From Adiantum capillus-veneris (Eukaryota > Streptophyta > Polypodiopsida > Polypodiales > Pteridaceae), in assembly GCA_014529385.2 (NCBI GenBank), contig CM043942.1, forward strand, positions 23,304,491 to 23,364,490: a DNA stretch of 60,000 nucleotides, read 5' to 3'. Positions 59,632 through 60,000 of this stretch are shown here, one piece after another. Made by a program: the position numbers and the translations under genes. Positions within the stretch are counted from its first letter, which is position 1. Each line of letters opens with the position of its first letter. The notes below the pieces were generated by a model. That model saw only the letters and a list, made by a program, of their open reading frames with translations, was not told where the DNA came from and did not search any database.

Positions 59632-59820
59632 TGTAGCGACAATAAGCGAGGTAATAGTATCGGGTATATTACCGCGACTATTGCCGTGCTTATTGCTGAG
59701 AAACCACTACTGCATCCATAGCCGCGATTATTGCCGCCCTCGCAAATTTTTCTCTCTCCTTTTTCCTTTGTTTTTCTGCGACAATGCTGACGGCTATAGA
59801 AAACTCCTCTTATAGTGTCC
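59632..59820. repeat. Subterminal-type repeat cluster, right side
   Basis: Reiterated short motifs: TATTACCGCG, ACTATTGCCGTG, CTTATTGCTG, GATTATTGCCGCC and inverted forms (GAGGTAATAGTATCGG). They resemble the cluster at 42385-42480. CACTACTGCATCC at 59707 has CACTA but faces the wrong way to be the right end of this element. Confidence 0.4.
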
Positions 59821-60000
59821 TCGATAGCATATGTCAAGCAAAACGATCTCCAAAAGACCTTACACAAATTAAAAATGGTGACTAAAGGCTAAGGGTTTTA
59901 AAAAAAGGACTATAGAGACAATCATTATACACAAAATTTTTGACACAATGTCTCTAAAAGAGTACCAAAAAATTTAGGGGCCGCCAGCGGCCATGCCCAT
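59821..60000. other. Right edge of the window
   Basis: No feature recognised. Confidence 0.4.

Noticed and set aside
59707-59720. CACTACTGCATCC as an element end
   Set aside because: It points rightward, so it cannot be the right end of the element to its left; an element starting here would lie outside the window.

Overview
The window looks like nuclear DNA of a land plant with a large, repeat-packed genome. The evidence is plant chromoviruses (Ty3/gypsy) primed by initiator tRNA-Met, a CACTA (En/Spm) transposase gene with plant-type introns, a Mutator-like element holding a piece of a tropinone-reductase-like dehydrogenase gene, and long (CT)n/(GA)n/(TA)n microsatellites. A fern or other large-genome plant is plausible, but nothing here proves the lineage. 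No tRNA, rRNA, CRISPR array or intact housekeeping gene was found. Almost everything is mobile DNA, much of it nested.

Layout. (1) 1-5384, minus strand: a 2.1-kb LTR (3302-5384) with a tRNA-Asp-type primer-binding site on its left (3281-3299). Downstream of that site lie two unrecognised genes that look neither like gag nor pol: gene B (840-2180, one 93-bp intron) and gene A (594 down past position 1, with its own TATA box). (2) 5385-40725, plus strand: a tandem retrotransposon of one chromovirus family arranged LTR-internal-LTR-internal-LTR. LTR1 is 5385-7620, internal 1 is 7621-12080, LTR2 is 12081-21069, internal 2 is 21070-28390 and LTR3 is 28391-40725. LTR2 is split by a 5.3-kb Mutator-like element (12592-17917) with a 9-bp target duplication. 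LTR3 is split by an 8.5-kb chromovirus, element A (31172-39636, minus strand), with a 5-bp target duplication. (3) 40726-42384: unassigned DNA. (4) about 42385 to 59820: a decayed CACTA transposon. Its TNP2 transposase gene is on the minus strand (42862-55225) and a second multi-exon gene is on the plus strand (57765-59354). The two are transcribed away from each other across about 2 kb of GA/TA microsatellite and a copia-like LTR fragment. A second copy of the element-A family, element D (44282-53682, TSD TCTAT), sits inside a TNP2 exon.

How the parts relate. No cellular pathway is encoded. The autonomous functions present are retrotransposon gag, protease, reverse transcriptase, RNase H, integrase and chromodomain (four copies, all broken) and the CACTA transposase (broken by stops and by element D). 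The order of events can be read off: the family-2 tandem and the CACTA element are oldest; the 1-5384 element, the Mutator-like element, element A and element D landed in them later. Elements A and D have well-preserved LTRs and are the youngest. The least explained material is gene A and gene B, the open reading frames at 22113-23621 between primer site and gag of the second internal region, and the large hairpins inside the Mutator-like element.
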